From Frankiales bacterium (GTDB lineage: Bacteria; Actinomycetota; Actinomycetes; JAFAQI01): 5,049 nucleotides of DNA. Under the pieces are notes generated by a model. That model was not told the DNA's origin, ran no database searches, and worked only from the letters and a program-made list of their open reading frames with translations. Location: assembly GCA_019246495.1 (NCBI GenBank), contig JAFAQI010000577.1, positions 1-5,049 of the forward strand. The letters run 5' to 3'. Position 1 is the first letter of the stretch, and each line of letters opens with the position of its first letter. Positions 1 through 5,049 of the stretch are shown piece by piece. A program made the position numbers and the translations under genes.

Positions 1-8
1 TCGGCCAC
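1..8 (-). CDS. Start of the next gene, probably relA (ppGpp synthetase/hydrolase) by synteny; 3' truncated
   Basis: Seen: only a GTG start, an Ala codon (GCC) and the first two bases (GA, hence Asp or Glu) lie inside the window. The start is supported by a good Shine-Dalgarno sequence, AAAGGAG at 20-14, five bases upstream, with a second purine-rich AGGAG just before it. No ATG competes nearby. Known: in many actinomycetes the gene after yajC-secD-secF-apt is relA/rel, the bifunctional (p)ppGpp synthetase/hydrolase of the stringent response. Inferred: the identity rests on gene order and on the plausible Met-Ala-(Glu/Asp) beginning; no protein sequence is available to test it. It lies 70 nt after apt, with its own promoter-like sequence in the gap. 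Confidence 0.6.
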
Positions 9-32
9 GCGCTCTCCTTTTCTCCTGCTTCG

Positions 33-63
33 AGTCTAACGGCGGGAGCGGCGCGAGACTTCC
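33..63 (-). promoter_or_regulatory. Candidate promoter for the downstream gene: GGAAG-N18-GTT (SigR/SigH-like) overlapping TAGACT (-10-like)
   Basis: On the minus strand, GGAAG (63-59) is followed by exactly 18 bases and then GTT (40-38), which runs into TAGACT (38-33). GGAAT-N18/19-GTT is the known recognition pattern of the actinobacterial redox/heat ECF factors SigR (Streptomyces) and SigH (Mycobacterium); only the fifth base of the upstream box differs here. TAGACT alone fits the TANNNT -10 pattern of the housekeeping sigma factor, but I see no TTGACA-like box at 16-19 nt spacing. Transcription would start at about 26-31, leaving a leader of roughly 20 nt that contains the Shine-Dalgarno sequence. 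This is a motif match only. Confidence 0.4.
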
Positions 64-78
64 AGCGCGGGCGCGTGG

Positions 79-609
79 TCAGTAGTCGATCAGCGCGTGC
101 ACGTCGAGGCCGGTGAGGCGGTCCCGGCCGCCAAGAAACGACAGCTCGAGCAGGACGCTGACGCCGGCGACGACCGCGTCGGCCTGCTGCACGAGGCCGG
201 CGGCGGCTGCTGCCGTCCCGCCGGTGGCCAGGACGTCGTCGACGATGAGCACGCGGTCGCCTGCCGACAGGGCGTCCTTGTGCACCTCGAGCGTCGCTTC
301 GCCGTACTCCAGCGCGTAGTCCGCGGCGTAGGTCGCGCGAGGCAGCTTCCCGGGTTTGCGCAGGGCGACGAAGCCTGCACCGAAGTGGTAGGCGACGGGC
401 GCCGCGACGATGAACCCGCGCGCCTCGATGCCGACGACCTTGTCGATCGTCCCGCGTCCGTGATGCGCGACGATCGCGTCGACCGCGCCGGCGAAGGCGA
501 CATGGTCGGCGAGGAGCGGGCTGATGTCCTTGAAGACGACGCCGGGCTTCGGGTAGTCCGGCACGTCGCGCACCCGCCGGCGGAGGAGGTCCGCCAGGTC
601 GAGGCTCAC
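79..609 (-). CDS. apt: Adenine phosphoribosyltransferase (purine salvage), 176 aa
   Basis: Cytosolic enzyme converting adenine and PRPP to AMP and pyrophosphate. The family signatures are all present: DYPKPGVVFKDISPLL near the N-terminus (18-33), GIEARGF (60-66), RKPGKLP (84-90) in the flexible catalytic loop, EYG (101-103), and the PRPP-binding loop VLIVDDVLATGGT (120-132) with its two Asp and the Thr-Gly-Gly that hold the ribose-5-phosphate. Length matches the family (about 170-180 aa), so it looks intact. The start is GTG, sharing four bases (GTGA) with the secF stop. Only a weak AAGG lies upstream, 13 nt away, so initiation probably depends on ribosomes finishing secF. Internal GTGs at codons 13 and 16 have no Shine-Dalgarno and would cut into the N-terminal helix. 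Placement between secF and the presumed relA is the usual actinobacterial order. Confidence 0.96.
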   Translation of the reverse strand: MSLDLADLLRRRVRDVPDYPKPGVVFKDISPLLADHVAFAGAVDAIVAHHGRGTIDKVVGIEARGFIVAAPVAYHFGAGFVALRKPGKLPRATYAADYALEYGEATLEVHKDALSAGDRVLIVDDVLATGGTAAAAAGLVQQADAVVAGVSVLLELSFLGGRDRLTGLDVHALIDY

Positions 610-1841
610 CGCCGCTTGCGTGCCTTGCCGCCGCCGCGGCCACCCGGGCGGCCGCCCCGGCCACCCCGACCCGAGCGTCGCTGCTGTCCGGCGGGACGGG
701 CCCCGGGCCGCGGTGGCGTCGCCGGTGGCCGGGCCACCGCATCACCCTCGGCCTCGTCGCTCGACGCCGGCGCCGTGACAGTCGTGGAGCGCGCCGCCGG
801 GGTCGGCGCGGCGCCCCGGCCACCCCAGGACGGCGCGGTCGCGCCGGCCAGCGCGGGGTCCTTCGCCTGCCGCGCCGCGACCCGGCGGGTCAGCTGGCGC
901 ATGGCCGGCTCGCGCTCCTTGAAGTCCACGACGAGCGGCGTCGCGATGAAGATCGAGGAATAGGCACCGGACGCCAGACCGATGAGCAGCGCGAGCGCGA
1001 GGTCCTTGAGTGAGCCCGCGCCCAGCAGGCCGGCACCGATGATGAGCAGACCCGCCACCGGCAGCAGCGCGATGATCGACGTGTTGATCGACCGGACCAG
1101 CGTCTGGTTCACGGCGAGGTTTGCGGCCTGGCTGTAGGTCATCCGGCTGCCGCCGGCCAGACCGATGGTGTTCTCGCGGACTTTGTCGAACACGACGACG
1201 GTGTCATAGAGCGAGTAACCGAGGATCGTCAGCAACGCGATGACCGTCGACGGGCTCACCTCGAAGCCGACGAGCGAATAGATGCCCGCCGTGATGAGCA
1301 GGTCGTGCAGCAGCGCGATGATCGCGCCCAGCGCCATCTTCCACTCGAAGCGGAACGACAGATAGATGATGACCGCGATGAGGAAGACGATCAGGCTCAC
1401 GACGGCTTTGTGCGTGATCTGACTGCCCCACGTTGACCCGACGGTCTGGATATCGACGTCCTTCGGCTTGACTCCGACCTTCGACGCAAGCGCCCCTGCG
1501 ACCTTGTCCACGACGTCGTTCTTGCCGGACTGCGACAGCGTCTTGGTCTCGACGCGGAAGCGCGCCGCCCCGCCTGAGCCGGTGATCTGCACGACCTCGG
1601 GCGTCACCCCGGTCGACTGCATCGCGGCGTTGATGTCGGCGATCGAGTGGCCGTTGCGGGCGAGCTGGAAGACGTCGCCGCCCTTGAAGTCCACCGAGGG
1701 GGTGAGCCCGCGGAAGACCAGGCTCAGGATGCTGATGAGCAGGACGAGGCCGGAGACGGCGTACCAGCGGCGCCGGCTGCGGATGAACTCGAACGAGACG
1801 TCGCCCCGATAGAGGCGCGTGGCAAAGGACTCCCCTGCCAT
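606..1841 (-). CDS. secF: Protein translocase subunit SecF, 411 aa, with a basic RGG-rich C-terminal tail
   Basis: Membrane partner of SecD in the proton-driven SecDF complex that helps draw preproteins through SecYEG. Six membrane segments are visible: about 24-43, then 144-163, 168-188, 198-218, 250-272 and 280-303. Between the first and second lies the extracytoplasmic P4 domain, opening with the family motif SVDFKGG (49-55). Segment 4 carries the signature GYSLYDTVVVFDKVREN with the conserved Asp213; the next segment starts LVRSINTS with conserved Arg250, both in positions linked to proton conduction in the family. The ATG is chosen over an open frame extending 87 codons further upstream because AAGGGGG (1854-1848) sits 6 nt before it, the SecF N-terminus aligns there, and the upstream extension lies within secD. 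One base separates it from the secD stop. Residues 340-411 form a disordered cytoplasmic tail ending in Gly-Arg repeats; residues 371-411 have 14 basic and no acidic residues. Confidence 0.96.
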   Translation of the reverse strand: MAGESFATRLYRGDVSFEFIRSRRRWYAVSGLVLLISILSLVFRGLTPSVDFKGGDVFQLARNGHSIADINAAMQSTGVTPEVVQITGSGGAARFRVETKTLSQSGKNDVVDKVAGALASKVGVKPKDVDIQTVGSTWGSQITHKAVVSLIVFLIAVIIYLSFRFEWKMALGAIIALLHDLLITAGIYSLVGFEVSPSTVIALLTILGYSLYDTVVVFDKVRENTIGLAGGSRMTYSQAANLAVNQTLVRSINTSIIALLPVAGLLIIGAGLLGAGSLKDLALALLIGLASGAYSSIFIATPLVVDFKEREPAMRQLTRRVAARQAKDPALAGATAPSWGGRGAAPTPAARSTTVTAPASSDEAEGDAVARPPATPPRPGARPAGQQRRSGRGGRGGRPGGRGGGKARKRR

Positions 1842-1842
1842 G

Positions 1843-3651
1843 TCAGGCCCCCTTCGGCTCGAGTACGACGCCGGACCGCGCGCGGCCGACTCCGGTCCAC
1901 GGAGCGCCCCGGTCGAAGGCCTTGTTGCGGGCGAGCACGGACAGCAGCGGTTTCGTGAAGAAGAACACGATGAAGAGGTCGGACAGTGTCGACAGTCCAA
2001 GCGTGAAGGCGAAGCCGCGGACGTCACCGATCGAGAAGATGTAGAGCACGAACGCCGCGAGCAGCGAGACGGCGTCGGCCGAGATGATCGTCCGCCGCGC
2101 ACGCGGCCAGGCGCGTTCGACGCCGCTGCGCAGCCGTCTGCCTTCCCGCACTTCGTCCCGGAGTCGTTCGAAGAACACGACGAACGAGTCCGCGGTGATG
2201 CCGACCGCGACGATGAACCCGGCGATGCCGGGCAGCGACAGCGTGTAGCCGAGCGCGGAGTGGCCGAGCAGCGTCGTGACGGCGTAGAGCACGAGGCCGG
2301 ACAGCGCGAGGCTGGCCACGGTGACGAGACCGAGCGCGCGGTAGTAGAGCAGCGAGTAGACGATGACCAGCCCCAGGCCGATGACGCCCGCGATCAGGCC
2401 GCCGCGGAGCTGGTGCGAACCCAGCGAGGCGGAGACCGACGACGTCGACTCCTTCTGCAGCTTCAGCGGAAGCGCGCCGAACTTCAGCACGTTGGCGAGG
2501 CTCTTCGCCTGCTTCTCGGTGAACGAGCCGCTGATCTGGGTGTTGCCGCCGGCGATGCCGTCGACGTTGCTGTAGGGCGCGGACTGCACGATGCCGTCGA
2601 GGACGATCGCGGTCTCGTTGCAGCCCTTGGTGACGTCGACCGTCGAGCACTTGGCGGCCGGGTTGTAACCGGTGCCGGTCGGCGGGTCCGCCTCGTAGGC
2701 CTTCTTCGTCAGGTTGTACCAGTCACTCTTGCCCTTGCCGGTGAAGTTGAGGATGACCTGCCACTGGTTGGTCGTCGTGTCGACCGTCGCCGCCGCGGAT
2801 GAGATCTCGGTGCCCGGCACAGCGGCGGGCGCGAGCAGGTACTTCGTCGAGCCGGTCGGGTCACAGGCAACGATGTAGTCGTTGACCGGGTCCAGGCCCT
2901 GCGTCGGGTTGGCACCGTTGACGCCGTGCCGGCAGTCGTAGGTGTTGTAGACCTGCATGACCTTCGTCACGTCCGGCGACGCAGAGTTGGGCACCGGCGG
3001 CTTCTGACCGGTGGCGCTGGACGCACCTGCTGATGGCGACGGAGTCGGGCTCGCCGGCGACGGCGAGGGAGTTGGTGACGCGGCCGACGGGCTCGGCGTA
3101 GGGCTGGGGGTCGCCTTCGCGGGCACCTGGTTAGCGAGCAACGCGCGGGTGACCACGTCATGCGAGGTCTTGGGCTTCTTGTTCGGCTTGGCCGACGCAC
3201 TCGTCGACGGCGCGGGTGAGGTGGTCGGCGTGGCGCTGACGACCACGTTCGGTGTGGGCACGGTGATCGGCGAGCCGCTGGTTTCGCCAAGGACCTGCCT
3301 CAACCGAAGCAGCGCGGTCTGGTCGAGCCCGTTGAGCTGGCCATGGGAGGCCCCCGGAGCAGCCACGACGATCGTGTCCTTGCCCTGGGTGTTGATCTCG
3401 GCGCCACCGACGCCCGCGGCGTCGACGCGCTGCCGGATGATGTCGACGGCCTGGCCGAGCGCACCCGAGCTGATCGTGTGACCGCGCAGCAGTGGTTGCG
3501 CGTGCAGGATGACCTGCGTCCCGCCGCGGAGGTCGAGTCCCAGCTTCGGCGTCTGCGCCGGCCCGAGGAACAGCCCGAGATAGAGGCCGACGAGCACGAC
3601 GGCGACGACCGAGAGCATCCGCCCGGGGCGCGGGCTAGCGGCGGCAGCCAC
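1843..3651 (-). CDS. secD: Protein translocase subunit SecD, 602 aa, with a Pro/Ser/Thr-rich linker in the external domain
   Basis: Large subunit of the SecDF translocation motor. TM1 spans about 12-30, followed by the hallmark LGLDLRGG (37-44). The extracytoplasmic P1 domain follows, ending in the conserved AIVLDGIVQSAP (348-359) and GSFTEKQAKSLANVLKFGALPLKL (375-398) segments. Five more membrane segments lie at about 417-436, 439-461, 473-493, 521-542 and 548-571. TM4 has GITADSFVVFFERLRDE with Asp488, the conserved proton-relay Asp. The short cytoplasmic tail (572-602) has no special motif. Residues 131-225 are a low-complexity Pro/Ser/Thr/Ala linker splitting the external domain. Cys240, Cys263, Cys335 and Cys344 are all on the extracytoplasmic side. 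The GTG start is forced: the frame has a TGA ten codons upstream with no other start between, and the only nearby internal choice, ATG codon 12, lacks a Shine-Dalgarno and would clip TM1. Confidence 0.96.
   Translation of the reverse strand: MAAAASPRPGRMLSVVAVVLVGLYLGLFLGPAQTPKLGLDLRGGTQVILHAQPLLRGHTISSGALGQAVDIIRQRVDAAGVGGAEINTQGKDTIVVAAPGASHGQLNGLDQTALLRLRQVLGETSGSPITVPTPNVVVSATPTTSPAPSTSASAKPNKKPKTSHDVVTRALLANQVPAKATPSPTPSPSAASPTPSPSPASPTPSPSAGASSATGQKPPVPNSASPDVTKVMQVYNTYDCRHGVNGANPTQGLDPVNDYIVACDPTGSTKYLLAPAAVPGTEISSAAATVDTTTNQWQVILNFTGKGKSDWYNLTKKAYEADPPTGTGYNPAAKCSTVDVTKGCNETAIVLDGIVQSAPYSNVDGIAGGNTQISGSFTEKQAKSLANVLKFGALPLKLQKESTSSVSASLGSHQLRGGLIAGVIGLGLVIVYSLLYYRALGLVTVASLALSGLVLYAVTTLLGHSALGYTLSLPGIAGFIVAVGITADSFVVFFERLRDEVREGRRLRSGVERAWPRARRTIISADAVSLLAAFVLYIFSIGDVRGFAFTLGLSTLSDLFIVFFFTKPLLSVLARNKAFDRGAPWTGVGRARSGVVLEPKGA
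3025..3105 (-). repeat. Three tandem 9-residue SPTPSPSxx repeats inside SecD
   Basis: SecD residues 183-209 read SPTPSPSAA, SPTPSPSPA and SPTPSPSAG: three adjacent 9-residue (27-bp) units. The DNA copies use different synonymous codons (Ser as AGC, TCA and TCG; Pro as CCT, CCA, CCG and CCC), so the amino-acid pattern is better conserved than the nucleotides. The repeat lies in an extracytoplasmic disordered linker. Such Pro/Ser/Thr tracts are common spacers in exported actinobacterial proteins and can be O-mannosylated; glycosylation here is only a possibility. Confidence 0.8.
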
Positions 3652-3662
3652 GGTGGTCGATT

Positions 3663-3669
3663 CCCTCCT
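3663..3669 (-). promoter_or_regulatory. Shine-Dalgarno AGGAGGG of secD, unusually far from the start
   Basis: AGGAGGG on the minus strand is a near-perfect anti-16S match, but 11 nt separate it from the GTG of secD at 3651, longer than the usual 5-9. No other start codon lies in frame between the upstream TGA and this GTG, so the assignment stands despite the spacing. Confidence 0.75.
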
Positions 3670-3691
3670 GCTACGGCTTGGTCAGCGAGTT

Positions 3692-3713
3692 CGTACGGCG
3701 TCCCCGCCGTACG
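3692..3713 (-). promoter_or_regulatory. Perfect 9-bp hairpin with GGGA loop in the secD leader
   Basis: In the transcript, arm CGTACGGCG (3713-3705) and arm CGCCGTACG (3700-3692) are perfectly complementary and enclose GGGA, a GNRA-type tetraloop, so a very stable hairpin is expected. It starts 15 nt after the yajC stop and ends about 22 nt before the secD Shine-Dalgarno. No U-run follows, so it is not a canonical intrinsic terminator; partial termination, mRNA end protection or translational control are all possible. The DNA here is also palindromic and could be an operator. Confidence 0.6.
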
Positions 3714-3718
3714 GCGTC
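3692..3718. repeat. 12-bp palindrome plus 11-bp direct repeat between yajC and secD
   Basis: CGCCGTACGGCG at 3705-3716 is a perfect 12-bp palindrome. Its right-hand part recurs: CGTACGGCGTC occurs at 3692-3702 and again at 3708-3718, 16 bp apart. Each copy is centred on the 6-bp palindrome CGTACG. The layout is compatible with two adjacent binding sites for a dimeric protein, or simply with the duplication that produced the hairpin. Confidence 0.7.
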
Positions 3719-3728
3719 GGTCGGTCGG

Positions 3729-4190
3729 TCAGGATCCGGCGCCCGCGGAGCCAGGCTCCGGCGGGATCTCGGTCGTCGGGTGCGGCGGCTCCGGGCTCGT
3801 CGGCCCATCGTCGCGAGTCGGAAGCGTGTCGTCATGCATCGGCTCGATGTCCTCGGCGAAGTCGGCCGGCGTGTTCACCCGGGCGATGGCGCCCTTGACG
3901 AACTTCGCGTTGACGCCAGGCGCGATCTCGAGGGTGACGACGTCGTCCTCGACCGCGACGACGGTCGCAAGCAGGCCGGCGGTCGTGGTGACCTCGACGC
4001 CGGGCTCGATCGCGGCACGGTTCTCCAGCGCGCGGCGTTGCCGGTTGCGGGCCGGCCGGACGAGCAGCAGGTAGCCGATCCCGACGATGACGAGCAGCGG
4101 AAGGAAGCTCAGCAGGCTGCTGCCGCCCTTCTTGCCCGTGGATCCGGCGGCAAGGTGGACGGCGACAGGAAGCGCATGGCTGACGAGCAC
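3729..4190 (-). CDS. yajC: YajC, accessory subunit of the SecDF translocase, 153 aa
   Basis: Small single-span membrane protein that associates with SecD and SecF. One membrane helix (about 25-44) is followed by the positively charged RPARNRQRR (45-53), which sets the C-terminal part in the cytoplasm. The conserved YajC core follows at 62-105, with GVEVTTTAGLLATVV and VTLEIAPGVNAKF as the recognisable pieces. It is longer than the typical ~110 aa because of extra residues before the helix (1-24) and an acidic, proline-rich tail (112-153) with ten Asp/Glu against one Arg. The GTG start is the only one possible: an in-frame TAG lies four codons upstream, the three codons between are not starts, and none follows before the helix. 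There is no Shine-Dalgarno before it, but TAGACT sits six bases upstream, suggesting a leaderless message. It lies 48 nt after ruvB and 77 nt before secD. Confidence 0.93.
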   Translation of the reverse strand: MLVSHALPVAVHLAAGSTGKKGGSSLLSFLPLLVIVGIGYLLLVRPARNRQRRALENRAAIEPGVEVTTTAGLLATVVAVEDDVVTLEIAPGVNAKFVKGAIARVNTPADFAEDIEPMHDDTLPTRDDGPTSPEPPHPTTEIPPEPGSAGAGS

Positions 4191-4196
4191 CCGGCG

Positions 4197-4202
4197 AGTC
4201 TA
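4197..4202 (-). promoter_or_regulatory. -10-like TAGACT positioned for a leaderless yajC transcript
   Basis: TAGACT on the minus strand matches TANNNT and is followed by CGCCGG and then directly by the GTG of yajC. Transcription starting at the usual distance from a -10 box would begin at the start codon itself. Leaderless messages with this layout are common in actinobacteria. No convincing -35 box is visible 16-19 nt upstream, where the DNA is only GC-rich. The TAG is also the stop that closes the yajC frame upstream. Confidence 0.5.
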
Positions 4203-4238
4203 GGTCGATTCGGACGGGCGGCGCGGCGCTCGCGTGGC

Positions 4239-5049
4239 TCAGGGCGCGTCGTCGGCGGCGAACAGGCTCTCGTCGAACAGCGCAGCGTCGGCCGCGGCCG
4301 GGTTGGGCGGCCGCAGCCCGAGATGCCGCCATGCCGCCGGAGTGGCGACCCGCCCCCGCGGCGTACGCGCGAGGAGGCCGGCGCGCACGAGGAAGGGCTC
4401 GGCGACCGTCTCAACGGTCTCGGGCTCCTCCGCGACGGCGACGGCGAGCGTGGTCAGGCCGACCGGCCCGCCGCCGAAGCGACGGAGCAGCGCGTCGAGC
4501 ACGGCCCGGTCGAGGCGGTCGAGGCCAATCTCGTCGACTTCATAGACCTCGAGCGCGGCGCGGGCCGTTGTCCGGTCGACGACGCCGTTGCCACGCACTT
4601 CGGCGAAGTCGCGCACCCGGCGCAGCAGCCGGTTGGCGATGCGCGGCGTTCCGCGGGCACGGCGGGAGATCTCCTCGGCGCCGTCGGCGCGCAGGTCGAC
4701 CCCGAGCAGCGCTGCGCTGCGGCCGAGCACCTGCTCGAGCTCCTCGGGCGAATAGAAGTCGAGATGGGCGACGAAACCGAAGCGGTCCCGCAGCGGACCC
4801 GGCAGCAGCCCTGCACGGGTGGTCGCGCCGACCAGGGTGAACGGTGCCACGTCGAGCGGGATCGCAGTTGCTCCGGGGCCTTTGCCGACCACGACGTCGA
4901 CCCGGAAGTCCTCCATCGCGACGTAGAGCATCTCCTCCGCCGGTCGCGCCATCCGGTGGATCTCGTCGAGGAAGAGCACCTCGCCCTCGACCAGGCCGGA
5001 GAGTATCGCCGCGAGGTCGCCGGCGTGCTGGATCGCCGGGCCGCTGGAG
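4239..5049 (-). CDS. ruvB: RuvB, Holliday-junction branch-migration ATPase; 5' truncated by the window edge
   Basis: Hexameric AAA+ motor that, with RuvA, drives branch migration of Holliday junctions in recombinational repair. The 269 visible residues begin at [16 protein letters not shown], directly before the Walker B strand VLFLDEIHR (visible residues 24-32). The sensor-1 strand [10 protein letters not shown] (71-80) and the arginine-finger stretch PLRDRFG (85-91) follow, then the lid domain with [17 protein letters not shown]. The C-terminal winged helix that contacts DNA has [16 protein letters not shown] and ends in RTPRGRVAT. Roughly the first 85 residues, including the Walker A loop, lie beyond 5049. 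The reading frame is open right through the window edge; Val24 is an internal GTG codon, not the start. No damage is seen. In actinomycetes ruvB normally ends a ruvC-ruvA-ruvB group; whether yajC is also read through from it cannot be told from sequence. Confidence 0.96.
   Translation of the reverse strand, partial: SSGPAIQHAGDLAAILSGLVEGEVLFLDEIHRMARPAEEMLYVAMEDFRVDVVVGKGPGATAIPLDVAPFTLVGATTRAGLLPGPLRDRFGFVAHLDFYSPEELEQVLGRSAALLGVDLRADGAEEISRRARGTPRIANRLLRRVRDFAEVRGNGVVDRTTARAALEVYEVDEIGLDRLDRAVLDALLRRFGGGPVGLTTLAVAVAEEPETVETVAEPFLVRAGLLARTPRGRVATPAAWRHLGLRPPNPAAADAALFDESLFAADDAP

Noticed and set aside
33..60. AGTCT/AGACT inverted repeat spanning the candidate promoter before the last gene
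   Set aside because: Only 5 bp per arm, 18 nt apart, not extendable on either side; easily chance.
97..963. Long plus-strand open frame opposite apt and secF (also similar ones at 1819-2802 and 3343-4074)
   Set aside because: Each is antisense to a gene with clear family motifs. Their Arg/Ala/Asp-rich, motif-free translations are what GC-rich third positions produce on the opposite strand.
1842..2102. An 87-codon N-terminal extension of the secF frame
   Set aside because: It lies within the secD coding sequence, has low-complexity Ser/Arg composition, and the ATG at 1841 has a proper Shine-Dalgarno and matches the SecF N-terminus.
3692..3713. The hairpin as an intrinsic terminator after yajC
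   Set aside because: No U-run follows on the transcribed strand and secD, the functional partner of YajC, follows directly. It is kept as a regulatory or structural candidate instead.
3717..3730. TCGG tetranucleotide repeat (three and a half copies) at the yajC stop as a phase-variable tract
   Set aside because: Too short for slippage, and it lies almost wholly after the stop codon, so copy-number change would not alter the yajC frame.
3652..3857. A ribosome-arrest peptide controlling secD (such as VemP of Vibrio or the RAPP/RAPG-type peptides reported upstream of secDF)
   Set aside because: The 77-nt gap has no credible start-plus-signal-sequence ORF, and the YajC C-terminal tail lacks an Arg-Ala-Pro/Gly-Pro-type arrest motif.
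4109..4178. ATG at 4178 in another frame inside yajC, giving a 22-residue peptide
   Set aside because: It is out of frame with the YajC helix and core, has no conserved features or Shine-Dalgarno, and overlaps a well-supported gene.
1..5049. Mobile elements, CRISPR arrays, tRNA/rRNA genes, integration sites or a novel accessory system
   Set aside because: No such structures were found. Coding density is nearly complete, composition is even, and the gene order is the standard actinobacterial housekeeping one.

Overview
The window is a high-GC chromosomal segment from an actinomycete (Actinomycetota). Evidence for this is the strong G/C third-position bias, mostly GTG start codons (four of the five visible starts), no TTA leucine codon in any gene, and the gene order. 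The order is that of the conserved actinobacterial block ruvB - yajC - secD - secF - apt - (relA), all on the minus strand, so transcription runs from high to low coordinates. I cannot place it below class level.

In transcription order: a 5'-truncated ruvB (Holliday-junction helicase) enters at 5049 and ends at 4239. A 48-nt gap carries a promoter-like TAGACT placed exactly for a leaderless yajC (4190-3729). A 77-nt gap holds a perfect 9-bp hairpin, overlapping a 12-bp palindrome, and the Shine-Dalgarno sequence of secD (3651-1843). After 1 nt comes secF (1841-606), whose stop overlaps the GTG start of apt (609-79) as GTGA. A 70-nt gap then carries a promoter-like region and a strong Shine-Dalgarno sequence before the first eight bases of another gene, expected from synteny to be relA (ppGpp synthetase/hydrolase).

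YajC, SecD and SecF form the membrane complex that uses the proton gradient to pull preproteins through SecYEG. Apt salvages adenine to AMP. The downstream gene, if relA, makes (p)ppGpp. secD-secF-apt are so tightly packed that they are almost certainly one translationally linked transcript.

No new biological system is evident; this is a housekeeping locus. The observations most worth a second look are regulatory: a GGAAG-N18-GTT element resembling a SigR/SigH-type promoter before the presumed relA, a probable leaderless yajC, and the palindrome/hairpin in the secD leader. In the proteins, SecD has a Pro/Ser/Thr linker with 9-residue repeats and four extracytoplasmic cysteines, and the disordered tails of YajC (acidic) and SecF (basic, RGG-rich) carry opposite charge.
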